Below are positions 34,483 to 42,773 of a stretch of 64,000 nt of DNA, piece by piece (within the stretch, counting starts at the first letter, position 1; each line of letters begins with the position of its first letter). The notes beneath the pieces were generated by a model. It was not told where the DNA came from. It did no database searches and saw nothing but the letters and a program-made list of their open reading frames with translations. The position numbers were made by a program, and so were the translations under genes. Origin of the DNA: Ardenticatenaceae bacterium (GTDB lineage Bacteria > Chloroflexota > Anaerolineae > Promineifilales > Promineifilaceae); contig JACKBN010000002.1 in assembly GCA_020634565.1 (NCBI GenBank), forward strand, positions 558,001 through 622,000, in the 5' to 3' direction.

Positions 34483-35142
34483 CTATTTTTTGTTGACAAG
34501 CCCCTCACGGACGGCATACATTGCGGCTTCCACTCGGTTATTCAAATGGAGTTTTTCCATAATGTTGTGCAGGTACTTCTTGATTGTATTCTCGCTCAAA
34601 TCAAGCTCAACGCCGATGAGTTTATTGCTCAAGCCTTGAGCAACGAGTTGCAAAACCTGACGTTCACGTTCTGTAAGCGGCTCAATATTGGCCGCAACAG
34701 GGCCAGGAGATTGTGTTTCCCAAGAGCGGTTGAATTCGTGCAGTATTTTGGTGGCCATAACACCTGCGATTGGTGATTCGCCACGCATAACGCCACGCAG
34801 CAAGTCATGAAGCTTGCGGCCAGGAACTTTTTTTAATACATAGCCACACGCTCCCCCTTTAATGGCTTCAAAAAGATATTTTTCTTCTTCAGAAGAAGTT
34901 AATATGACGACACGTGTGGAGGGTAATTCCCGGGTAATACGCCGAGTCGCTTCAACGCCATTAAGAACCGGCATCGAAATATCCATTAAGACGATATCTG
35001 GCAGAAGTTCACGTGCTAAGTGCACTGCCTCCACTCCGTTGGATGCTTCGCCGACAATTTCAGCATCGTCCCAGCGGGAAATTATGCTTTGGAGTCCTTC
35101 TCTGAATAAAAGATGGTCGTCAACTAGTAATAGCGAAATCAT
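34483..35142 (-). CDS. NarL/FixJ-type response regulator
   Basis: 219 aa. The receiver domain (1-120) has the acidic pocket LLVDDH, the phospho-acceptor aspartate in PDIVLMDISMPVLNG and the conserved lysine in YVLKKVPG. The LuxR-type helix-turn-helix (about 155-215) contains LTERERQVLQLVAQGLSNK and LSENTIKKYLHNIMEKL. Its ATG overlaps the kinase stop by four bases (ATGA), so the two are co-translated. Its position next to the molybdoenzyme operon suggests it controls that operon in response to a redox or oxyanion signal. Confidence 0.95.
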   Translation of the reverse strand: MISLLLVDDHLLFREGLQSIISRWDDAEIVGEASNGVEAVHLARELLPDIVLMDISMPVLNGVEATRRITRELPSTRVVILTSSEEEKYLFEAIKGGACGYVLKKVPGRKLHDLLRGVMRGESPIAGVMATKILHEFNRSWETQSPGPVAANIEPLTERERQVLQLVAQGLSNKLIGVELDLSENTIKKYLHNIMEKLHLNNRVEAAMYAVREGLVNKK

Positions 35143-36593
35143 TCAACTCTCCTGGAAATAATTCCGGTTTTGTGCCGCGGTATTTCAACTTGTATTTTTG
35201 TGCCTGAACCTGGTTCAGATTCTAGCTTTATCGTTCCTTCTACGCTGGCGATCCGTTCACGCATGATATTCAGGCCAAGATGATTACCCTCAACTTCATT
35301 AATCTTAAAGCCCTGACCATTATCTTCAATTTTTATAGTGAGATGTTGTTCATCCGCTAAAATGTTTATGGTGACTTTGGTGGCTTGGGCATGGCGACGG
35401 ACGTTTGTCATGCTCTCTTGAATTACTCGCAATAATTGAACTTCTGCAGCAGGAGAGATTATTTGACTGATTTTTAAATCCTCAGATATTAATTCTACTT
35501 CTATACCCCACTGACGTTTAAAGCGGCTTAGATATTCGCGAATTACAGAAAGTAAATCACGATCTGAATCGAACGTGTCGCGTAATCCAAGTAATTCTTC
35601 TCGTAAACTTGCATAGGCATCGCTTGAAAGGGCTTCTATTTGAGATATAGCAACTTGCATTGCCGGATAGTCTTCGGCAGTGAATGCCTCTTGTGCTTCC
35701 TGAGACCACATATTGATTGAGCCGATTAGCTGAACCAATCCATCATGTAGTTCTTGCGCTAGCCGCGAACGTTCTTGCAATGCTGCAAAGTCGCGGAGAT
35801 GTTCGGTAAGACGAACTTGATGGACGATGGAGCCGATGGCTCGCCCAACCAATGCCAGCCAACGCAATTCATCCTGGCTCCAATGATGTGGCATTTTGGA
35901 GCCAAGTTCTATTGTGCCAATAAGTATTTCACCAGAGACGAGCGGTATACAAACCAGACTGCGAAATCCGCTTACCGTGGGACTGATTCCAATCATAGAG
36001 ACATCTTCTGCTGCCAAATCGTTTATGGGAACAGGCCAAAATGAACGAGACGCTTCACCTAAGATCGGATTCGTGATATGGGAAACGGCTAATTCATTCT
36101 CCATTGCAAGGGACATGCCCTGTTGGGCGGCAATTCTAAAAGTCTGTGTTTTTTCATCATATAAGCGAATGACAACGGTATTAAAGCCAGTTACTTCTTG
36201 GACTACACGCAACGCATGATGAAAAACCTGATCCAGCGGCAAGAAATTTCCTCTCGTTTCGGAGATTGATAAGAGAGCTGCAATACTTTTTTGCTGGAAG
36301 GCTAAGTCAGCCTCGTAAGATTTTACGGCCCCGCTGGACTTTGCAGGATTCTTTGATCTGATTAAGGGCAAGGCTTGATTAAGCAGCGGCTGAGTCATCA
36401 CAATAAATAACCCCACAAACATCGCTACAAATACGCTGAGGATCAAATAATATTCAGTTTTGGAAATGCTTCTATTTGGCTGTTCAAGTAAAAAATTGTT
36501 AGTAAGCAGCGCAGCGCCAATAAAAATAGAAAGCAGCAGCAAACCTCCGCCAAGGAGTAAGAGTGTTCGCTGGAATTTAGAATTTCTGAACAA
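35139..36593 (-). CDS. Sensor histidine kinase (NarX/DegS-like, GAF domain)
   Basis: 484 aa. Two transmembrane helices (about 9-31 and 47-66) with a very short loop between them, so there is little extracellular sensor. A GAF domain (about 105-255) is probably the signal input. A HisKA_3 dimerisation domain has the phospho-acceptor in RLAQELHDGLVQLIGS. The ATPase domain has SMTNVRRHAQA (N box), IEDNGQGF (G1) and GSGTKIQVEIP. The coding sequence is clearly more AT-rich than the flanking glycan genes, matching the rest of the 29-36.6 kb block. It is divergent from the rhamnosidase at 36684. Confidence 0.94.
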   Translation of the reverse strand: MFRNSKFQRTLLLLGGGLLLLSIFIGAALLTNNFLLEQPNRSISKTEYYLILSVFVAMFVGLFIVMTQPLLNQALPLIRSKNPAKSSGAVKSYEADLAFQQKSIAALLSISETRGNFLPLDQVFHHALRVVQEVTGFNTVVIRLYDEKTQTFRIAAQQGMSLAMENELAVSHITNPILGEASRSFWPVPINDLAAEDVSMIGISPTVSGFRSLVCIPLVSGEILIGTIELGSKMPHHWSQDELRWLALVGRAIGSIVHQVRLTEHLRDFAALQERSRLAQELHDGLVQLIGSINMWSQEAQEAFTAEDYPAMQVAISQIEALSSDAYASLREELLGLRDTFDSDRDLLSVIREYLSRFKRQWGIEVELISEDLKISQIISPAAEVQLLRVIQESMTNVRRHAQATKVTINILADEQHLTIKIEDNGQGFKINEVEGNHLGLNIMRERIASVEGTIKLESEPGSGTKIQVEIPRHKTGIISRRVE

Positions 36594-36683
36594 GAAACCA
36601 CCCTTTTGTGTCGGTAAGATCCTTTCATTGTAATATAAAGATTAGCCTAATTATATGACTAAACCTCACCGGAGGTCGCAAAG

Positions 36684-39338
36684 ATGCTTAATCCCTTAAA
36701 AGTTGATCATTCCACAGCACCCTGCTGCCTGCCTATTTATCTGCGCGTTAATGATTGTGTAAATCCGGTGGGGGTGGGAGAACGGCCGTATTTCGGCTGG
36801 CATCTCCAAGATTCACGACCCAACCAGGTGCAAACCCATTACCAAATTTTGGTTGGCACTGATCCTGCTTTTGCGGCGGGTGAGGTATGGGGCAGCGGCC
36901 AGGTGGCCAGCGATACGCAAAACCATGTGGTGTACGAGGGCAGGCCGCTCTCAGCCAACACGCGCTACTTCTGGACCGTCCGCATCTGGGACGGCGATGG
37001 CCAACCCGGCCCCTACGCCGAACCCGCCAGCTTCGTCACCGGCCTGCTGACCCACGACAATTGGCGCGGTGCCAACTGGATCAAGCGGGACAACGACGAG
37101 CCAGATGATTACACCTACTACCGGAAATCGTTTGCCTTACCGGCGGGCGAAATTGGGCAGGCGATTGTTTTTGTAACGGCCGTTCACCAATACGAACTTT
37201 TCCTCAACGGTCAAAAAATCGGCCGTGGCCCCGCTTACCATTACCCTCAATACCAATATTTCAACGCCTACGACGTTCGCCAGCAGCTTGTGCCCGGCAC
37301 GGAAAATTTGCTGGCAGTGTTCACCCATTGGTTTGGCGGCGGGCAGGGGCGACCGGCCAGCGCACGAGGATTGTTGCTGAAACTGGTGGTGAATTTTGTA
37401 GACGGCCGTTCCCTCACCATTGGCACAGACGGCAGTTGGCGCTGCCGTCGCGCCAACGCCTGGCTACCCGGGCAGCCCCAGCGTGAACCCGGCGAAGGTG
37501 TCGGCTACGTGGAAGCCATCGACGCTGCGCAGCTCACCCCCGACTGGCATTTGCCCCATTTTGACGACAGTAATTGGTCACCCGTCACCGTCATCGGCGC
37601 GCACCCCACGCCGCCCTGGACTGGTCCGCTACGCCCCGATTTGACGCGCCTGGTTGAATATCCGATTCAGCCGGTGCAGATTTGGGAGTGGGGAAACGGC
37701 CGTTACCTGCTCGATCTAGGCAAAGTCTACCCAGGCCGTCCCCAAATCAGTTTTAGCGGCGGACAGCCCGGGCAGAAAATTAGCATGCTGGGCGGCTACA
37801 CGCTGCAAGAAGATGGCACCATCAACCAGGCCCACAATCAGGGCACAGACTTGCGCTATTTTGCCATCGCCAACGGCCGCGATTTCACCTTTTTGCCGCA
37901 GGAATATGTGGGGCTGCGCTATTTTGAGATGACCAACAGCCCGATGCCGCTAACGGCCGAAAACTTCACCTTCCTCGTGCGCCATGCCGAGCTGGATGAC
38001 ACACGTGCCACCTTCATCTCCGATAACGAGACGCTCAACCAGGTTTTGAGCTTCCTCAAACGCTCCATCACCGTGGCTGCGCAGGAGCAGTTTTTAGACA
38101 CGCCCACCCGCGAAAAAGGCGGCTTTTTAGTAGACAGTCTAAACGAAAGTCTGGTAGCCATGGCCGCTTTTGGCGAACGCAAACTCACCTACCGCACCCT
38201 GCACGAATTTCTCGATTCGATGGAGCATTACTGGTCGGGCGAGGCTGACTGGGGGCGGCTGAATGCCGTCTATCCCAACGGCGACGGCGCGCGCGACATC
38301 CCCGATTTTACGCAGGCGTATCTTGTCTGGGTCTGGCATTATTTCATGCAGACGGGCGATGTGGCTTTTCTGCGACACAACTTCGCCAAGCTCAAAGCCA
38401 TCGCCGATTTTGTCCATCGCCATCGGGACGACAAGACGGGGCTGATTCACCTGCTCACCGGCGGGAACGGCCTGTACCAGCACGGCATTATTGATTGGCC
38501 GCCGACGATGCGCTATGGCTATGACATGACGGCCGTTTCCCGCACCGTCATCAACGCCTACGCCTACGCCGACTACGATATCATCGCCAAAATTGCGGCC
38601 GTGCTGGGGGAAACGGCCGTTCAACACACCTACCGCAGCCGCGCCGAGAATATCGCCGCCGCCATCAACCAGCACCTCCTCACCAAGGCGGGCATTTATT
38701 GTGATGGCTTGCTGGCCGACGGCAGCCAAAGCAGCCACGCATCCCAGCAGGCCAACGCCTTCCCCCTGGCGCTGGGCATCGTGCCGCCGGACAAACAGGA
38801 CACCGTTTTACAGCATATCCAAAGCCTCAAAATGAGCGTCGGCATGCCCACAGTTTATTGGCTCATCCGCGCCGTCGGCGAGATGGGCGCGGGCGACCAT
38901 TTGCTGGATTTATACACGCGGGCCGATTGGGATGGTTGGGCCAAGAACCTGACGCAGGGCGCGACTTGCACCTGGGAAGGCTGGGATTCAGATACCCAAA
39001 CCGGGCAAAGTTTGTCCCATCCCTGGGGCGCGATTGGGCTGCTGGGCCTGCAAGAATATGTTTTGGGCGTGCAGCCGTTGGCACCGCAATATGCCCGGGT
39101 GCAGATTAAGCCGCTCTGGTTTGGCGACAGGCTGCATCAGGCCAGCGGCAAGTTGCCCACCGAACGCGGCCCCATTGAGGTAGCCTGGCAGAGAGAGGAC
39201 CGTCGCTTTAGGCTCAGTCTAACTTTGCCGCCGAATGTGAAAGCGGCCGTTTACCTGCCCACTCCTCAAAGCCATATCTTTGTAGGAGAAGTTGGCTCCG
39301 GCACGCACCAATTTTCTGGCGACACGACGACAGTATGA
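36684..39338 (+). CDS. Alpha-L-rhamnosidase (GH78), variant catalytic motif
   Basis: 884 aa. It removes terminal alpha-L-rhamnose from plant polysaccharides or glycosides. Order: an N-terminal fibronectin-like domain (HYQILVGTDPAF), the Bac_rhamnosid_N domain (YYRKSFALPAGEIGQAIVFV), a central beta domain, an alpha/alpha-six catalytic barrel (about 440-760) and a C-terminal beta domain. The classical DCPQRDERLGWTGD is replaced by DTPTREKGGFLVDS, one residue shorter; a second motif TCTWEGWDSDTQ supplies the likely base. There is no signal peptide, so it acts in the cytoplasm on imported oligosaccharides. GGAGG precedes the ATG. The end meets the convergent alpha-mannosidase. Confidence 0.9.
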   Translation: MLNPLKVDHSTAPCCLPIYLRVNDCVNPVGVGERPYFGWHLQDSRPNQVQTHYQILVGTDPAFAAGEVWGSGQVASDTQNHVVYEGRPLSANTRYFWTVRIWDGDGQPGPYAEPASFVTGLLTHDNWRGANWIKRDNDEPDDYTYYRKSFALPAGEIGQAIVFVTAVHQYELFLNGQKIGRGPAYHYPQYQYFNAYDVRQQLVPGTENLLAVFTHWFGGGQGRPASARGLLLKLVVNFVDGRSLTIGTDGSWRCRRANAWLPGQPQREPGEGVGYVEAIDAAQLTPDWHLPHFDDSNWSPVTVIGAHPTPPWTGPLRPDLTRLVEYPIQPVQIWEWGNGRYLLDLGKVYPGRPQISFSGGQPGQKISMLGGYTLQEDGTINQAHNQGTDLRYFAIANGRDFTFLPQEYVGLRYFEMTNSPMPLTAENFTFLVRHAELDDTRATFISDNETLNQVLSFLKRSITVAAQEQFLDTPTREKGGFLVDSLNESLVAMAAFGERKLTYRTLHEFLDSMEHYWSGEADWGRLNAVYPNGDGARDIPDFTQAYLVWVWHYFMQTGDVAFLRHNFAKLKAIADFVHRHRDDKTGLIHLLTGGNGLYQHGIIDWPPTMRYGYDMTAVSRTVINAYAYADYDIIAKIAAVLGETAVQHTYRSRAENIAAAINQHLLTKAGIYCDGLLADGSQSSHASQQANAFPLALGIVPPDKQDTVLQHIQSLKMSVGMPTVYWLIRAVGEMGAGDHLLDLYTRADWDGWAKNLTQGATCTWEGWDSDTQTGQSLSHPWGAIGLLGLQEYVLGVQPLAPQYARVQIKPLWFGDRLHQASGKLPTERGPIEVAWQREDRRFRLSLTLPPNVKAAVYLPTPQSHIFVGEVGSGTHQFSGDTTTV

Positions 39339-39417
39339 ATGTGCGGGTTAACTGGAAGAATTGGTGGGAACGGCCGTTAACTACCAACTCGCAATCCGGC
39401 GAAACCGCGAAAAACAA

Positions 39418-39478
39418 ACCGCAAAGACGCAGAGAACGCAAAGAAAAAAAGACTTTGCGCGCTTTGCGTCTTTGCGGT
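39418..39478. terminator. Bidirectional hairpin element between convergent genes
   Basis: 26-bp imperfect inverted repeat (39418-39443 against 39453-39478, about 23 matches) made of the words GCAAAGACGC and GCGTCTTTGC around an A-rich 9-nt loop. It sits between the ends of the rhamnosidase and the mannosidase and could stop transcription from both sides. Its wording resembles dispersed intergenic repeats seen in many bacterial genomes. Confidence 0.55.
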
Positions 39479-39497
39479 GAAATTTAGCACCCCATCG

Positions 39498-42400
39498 TCA
39501 TTTTGCAGGCACGAGTCGCAGCGTCACAATTTGGAATGGCTTGACATAAAGCTTGATTTCGTGGCCATTGGCCTCAACGGTTTGCAGCGTTTCTTCTAGC
39601 AAATTGCATAGATACGCCTCGGCTACGGGAAAGCTGGTGGTGAACGTCAGCCAACCGCGCTGTCGGTTGCACTCGTAACCGCGCACGATGAGGCCGTGGC
39701 CATCTTCAGCCTGCTTCACCGTTTCTACGATGAAGTTGGCTGGCGTTTGGATCAGTGAGGAAGACGGCCGTTCCACCCCACCCGTTCCCTCCACCACCAG
39801 CAGCGGATCATTGAACGCATACGCCAACTGGGCAATCTCCGCTGGGTTGACCACGCTGCCCCCATTGGCGTGCGGATAGAGCGCGTAGGCAAACTGATGT
39901 CGTCCCTGATCCGCTTCCGGGTCAGGGCTGGTCGGCGCGCGCAGCAGCGAAAGGCGCATCACGTTGTTGTGGATGTCGTGGCCGTATTTGCAATCGTTGA
40001 GCAGGGCCACGCCATAGCCACCCTCGCTGAGATCGACCCATTTTTGAGCGGCCGTTTCAAAGCGCGCCCAATCCCAGGAGCTGTTGCGATGGGTGGGCCG
40101 CTGGACGCTACCCCACTGAATTTCGTAGGTGGCCACGGGCGACAGTACCTCCACTGGGAACGCCGTCTTGAGCAAAATATGCTGCTCCTGCCACTCAATC
40201 GTCGTATCGAAGCGCAACAGCGGGCTGTTGTAGCTGAGTGAAATGTGCTGCGTAAATTCACTGTTGAGAATGCGCCGCTGGACCGCCAGGGTCGCTCGCA
40301 AGGGACCACTCTCCACTACCGTCACCTGGCTGGCTGGTTCCGCCAGGTACAGCTTGTCGTCGTAATAAATTTCAATATCCCAGGCATCATAATTTAGCGG
40401 GCGATCCACAAACGCCTGGACCTGATTGCCAATTGCCCCCGATGGCAAGATCTCTCGCTGCTGCGCCTTGTCGTAGATGCGGCAAATGTCGCCCGCTTCA
40501 TTGAACTCAACGCGCAGGTAGGCATTTTCTAGCAAATTTGGCGTGGCAATGAGCGGGTGGTCTGGCTGTGAGGACTGACCGTTGGTGAATGTGAACGGCC
40601 GTATCGCCAAGCCATCCATCTCCACCCCACCCAACAATGTCCCTTCATCAACTTCCTGCGTCAACACGCCAGCCAGTTGCTGCCCGTCCGGCAATCTACC
40701 TGCCCAAAATGCCAAATCGTTGCGGGCAAAACCAGTCGGGTTGATGAGCAATAAGTCGCCGCCGCTGTGCTGTTGAATAACTTGAAGGGCGGTTTGGGAA
40801 ACGGCCGTTGCCATCGCCCCAATCTCTGCATAATCTCTGGCCGAATCTTCATACACCTGCTGGATGCTGCTGCCGGGAATAATGTCGTGGAACTGCTGCA
40901 AACATTGTCGCTGCCACGCCTCGCGCATTGTTTCATGTGGATAGGCAAATGTACCATCCAGCAGCGCCGCTTGTGCTGCCAGGAACTCCGCATCGTGCAG
41001 CAGAAATTCGCTTTTGCGATGGTCGCGTTTGTTGCGGCTTTGGCTCGTAAACGTCCCGCGATGAAACTCCAGATACAGCTCGGCGTTCCAGGTGGGCAGT
41101 TCTGGGCCACTTTCTGCTTCCAGCCGCCGGAAGAAGTCGATCACCTTGCCCTGCTGCACGCGGGGCTGGCCAGGGAAATCGGCCAGCCACTGCGCGTTCT
41201 CATTCATTTCGCGCGTGGGACCGCCACCGCCATCGCCGTAACCGTAGCTCATCAGCAGCACGTTTTGCGACTCTTTGTGCTGCAATTTAGCCCACGAACC
41301 GAGCGCGGTAAAGGCACGCAGTTGGGCGTTGTAGGTGGCTGAGTTGAATAAATCCAACGGTTTGGGCGCGTCGCTGGGCACGGTAGGGCTGGTGCTAAAA
41401 TGCGTCAACACTTGCGTGCCGTCGATGCCTTGCCACCAAAACGAATCGTAGGGCATCTTGTTGGCCTGGTTCCAGCCAATTTTGATGGTGAAAAAGTAAT
41501 CCAGCCCGGCCAATTTGATGAGTTGGGGCAGGCTCCAGCTGTAGCCGAACACATCTGGCAGCCAGAGCAGCGGCGACTCAGCCTCCACGCCAAAATGCTC
41601 GCGGAAGAAGGTACGGCCCAGCAAAAATTGGCGCGCCAGGGATTCTGAACCGGTGATGTTGCAGTCAGCTTCCACCCACATGCCGCCGATGGGTTCCCAA
41701 CGGCCGTCTGCCACCCGCTCTTTTATTGCCTCAAACAAGGCCGGATAATCCTGCCGCACGTAGTCGTAAAGCTGGGGCTGACTTTGGGTGAAATGATAGT
41801 TGGGGAACTGCTCCATCAGGCGCAGCACGTTGGTGAAGGTGCGCCCTGCTTTGCGTCGCGTTTCGGCTAGCGGCCACAGCCAGGCGACGTCGATATGGGC
41901 ATGCCCGGCGGCAATTAGATCGACGTCCAGTGCGGCCCCAGCTTGAGCAATCTCTTCTCGCAAAGTGGCCAGCGCCTCCGGTACGCTGTTGTAAAATGCG
42001 TCGCCAAACGGTTCGCGCAAATCGAGCAATTTATAAGCAGCATCCAGCGCGTTGAGCAGGCGCATCTTGGCGGGATGGGCGGCGTCGAGCAGTTCCACAG
42101 TTTCCAGTGCGGTGCGTGAGCCAACCAGAAACTCGCGGGTGGGCGAATCAATCTGCACCACGGCGCATTCCCCCAGCAGCAGCTGCTTGCCCGCTTCATA
42201 ACCGTCGTTCCGTTTCCAGTGCAGCAGGCTGGTCCAGCCCCAGAGAAGGAGTTGATGGGAACGGCCGTCTCGCAATTCTGGCGGCAGCAAAATTTCCTGG
42301 TGGTGCCGATCCACCGCCGCGTACGGCTGGCCATCCAGGTAAACCAGCGCTTCGGGATGGCTAAACTGGCCGGTTTCCCCCAGAGGTAAATGCAGGGCGA

Positions 42401-42665
42401 CGGGCGCATCTGCCGTAAAATTGGCGGGCACGGTGAAGCGGCTGCGCAGCACAAAATGGGTGTCGGCTCCGCCCCAGTAAGTGTGGGGTGCCAGCACCTG
42501 CCAGTCGCTGTCGTCGAATTGGGGCGAAAGCAGTGCGGGGTCCAATTCAGGCATCGCCTGGTAGCGAAAGGGCGCCAGCGCCGCTTGTTGCCGGTAAACT
42601 TGCGCAGCCACAAGGGTTTGATAACGGCCGATTTTTTGTTGGGTAAAACGAATGGTGTGCTTCAT
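39498..42665 (-). CDS. Alpha-mannosidase (GH38)
   Basis: 1055 aa, usual length for the family. It hydrolyses alpha-mannosides with a zinc-dependent retaining mechanism. An N-terminal accessory region (about 1-240) precedes the catalytic domain, opened by the metal-binding AAGHAHIDVAWLWPLAET; GGMWVEADCN follows, and the nucleophile aspartate is in LLWLPDVFGYSWSLPQL. The middle three-helix domain includes the SQSRNKRDHRKSEF stretch, and the C-terminal beta domains contain GDICRIYDK and DCKYGHDIHNNVMRLSLLRAP. It has no signal peptide. The 108-bp gap to the upstream rhamnosidase contains a short tandem repeat. Confidence 0.95.
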   Translation of the reverse strand: MKHTIRFTQQKIGRYQTLVAAQVYRQQAALAPFRYQAMPELDPALLSPQFDDSDWQVLAPHTYWGGADTHFVLRSRFTVPANFTADAPVALHLPLGETGQFSHPEALVYLDGQPYAAVDRHHQEILLPPELRDGRSHQLLLWGWTSLLHWKRNDGYEAGKQLLLGECAVVQIDSPTREFLVGSRTALETVELLDAAHPAKMRLLNALDAAYKLLDLREPFGDAFYNSVPEALATLREEIAQAGAALDVDLIAAGHAHIDVAWLWPLAETRRKAGRTFTNVLRLMEQFPNYHFTQSQPQLYDYVRQDYPALFEAIKERVADGRWEPIGGMWVEADCNITGSESLARQFLLGRTFFREHFGVEAESPLLWLPDVFGYSWSLPQLIKLAGLDYFFTIKIGWNQANKMPYDSFWWQGIDGTQVLTHFSTSPTVPSDAPKPLDLFNSATYNAQLRAFTALGSWAKLQHKESQNVLLMSYGYGDGGGGPTREMNENAQWLADFPGQPRVQQGKVIDFFRRLEAESGPELPTWNAELYLEFHRGTFTSQSRNKRDHRKSEFLLHDAEFLAAQAALLDGTFAYPHETMREAWQRQCLQQFHDIIPGSSIQQVYEDSARDYAEIGAMATAVSQTALQVIQQHSGGDLLLINPTGFARNDLAFWAGRLPDGQQLAGVLTQEVDEGTLLGGVEMDGLAIRPFTFTNGQSSQPDHPLIATPNLLENAYLRVEFNEAGDICRIYDKAQQREILPSGAIGNQVQAFVDRPLNYDAWDIEIYYDDKLYLAEPASQVTVVESGPLRATLAVQRRILNSEFTQHISLSYNSPLLRFDTTIEWQEQHILLKTAFPVEVLSPVATYEIQWGSVQRPTHRNSSWDWARFETAAQKWVDLSEGGYGVALLNDCKYGHDIHNNVMRLSLLRAPTSPDPEADQGRHQFAYALYPHANGGSVVNPAEIAQLAYAFNDPLLVVEGTGGVERPSSSLIQTPANFIVETVKQAEDGHGLIVRGYECNRQRGWLTFTTSFPVAEAYLCNLLEETLQTVEANGHEIKLYVKPFQIVTLRLVPAK

Positions 42666-42702
42666 AAACTCTCCACTGAATGAGGTGGTTGTGATTTTAT
42701 GG

Positions 42703-42731
42703 GACGCGGATGAACGCGGATGAACGCGGAT
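42703..42731. repeat. 10-bp tandem repeat ACGCGGATGA, about 2.9 copies
   Basis: Direct tandem copies of ACGCGGATGA in the gap upstream of the mannosidase gene. Such ACGCGGATGA runs resemble dispersed intergenic repeats of many environmental genomes. No function is evident. Confidence 0.8.
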
Positions 42732-42773
42732 TTGAAGATGGTTTAATTCGCAATTACCTTGCGGGTAGACTGG

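Noticed and set aside
42703..42731. Short tandem repeat considered as CRISPR or origin iterons
   Set aside because: Ten-bp units without spacers, fewer than three copies, no cas or replication genes.
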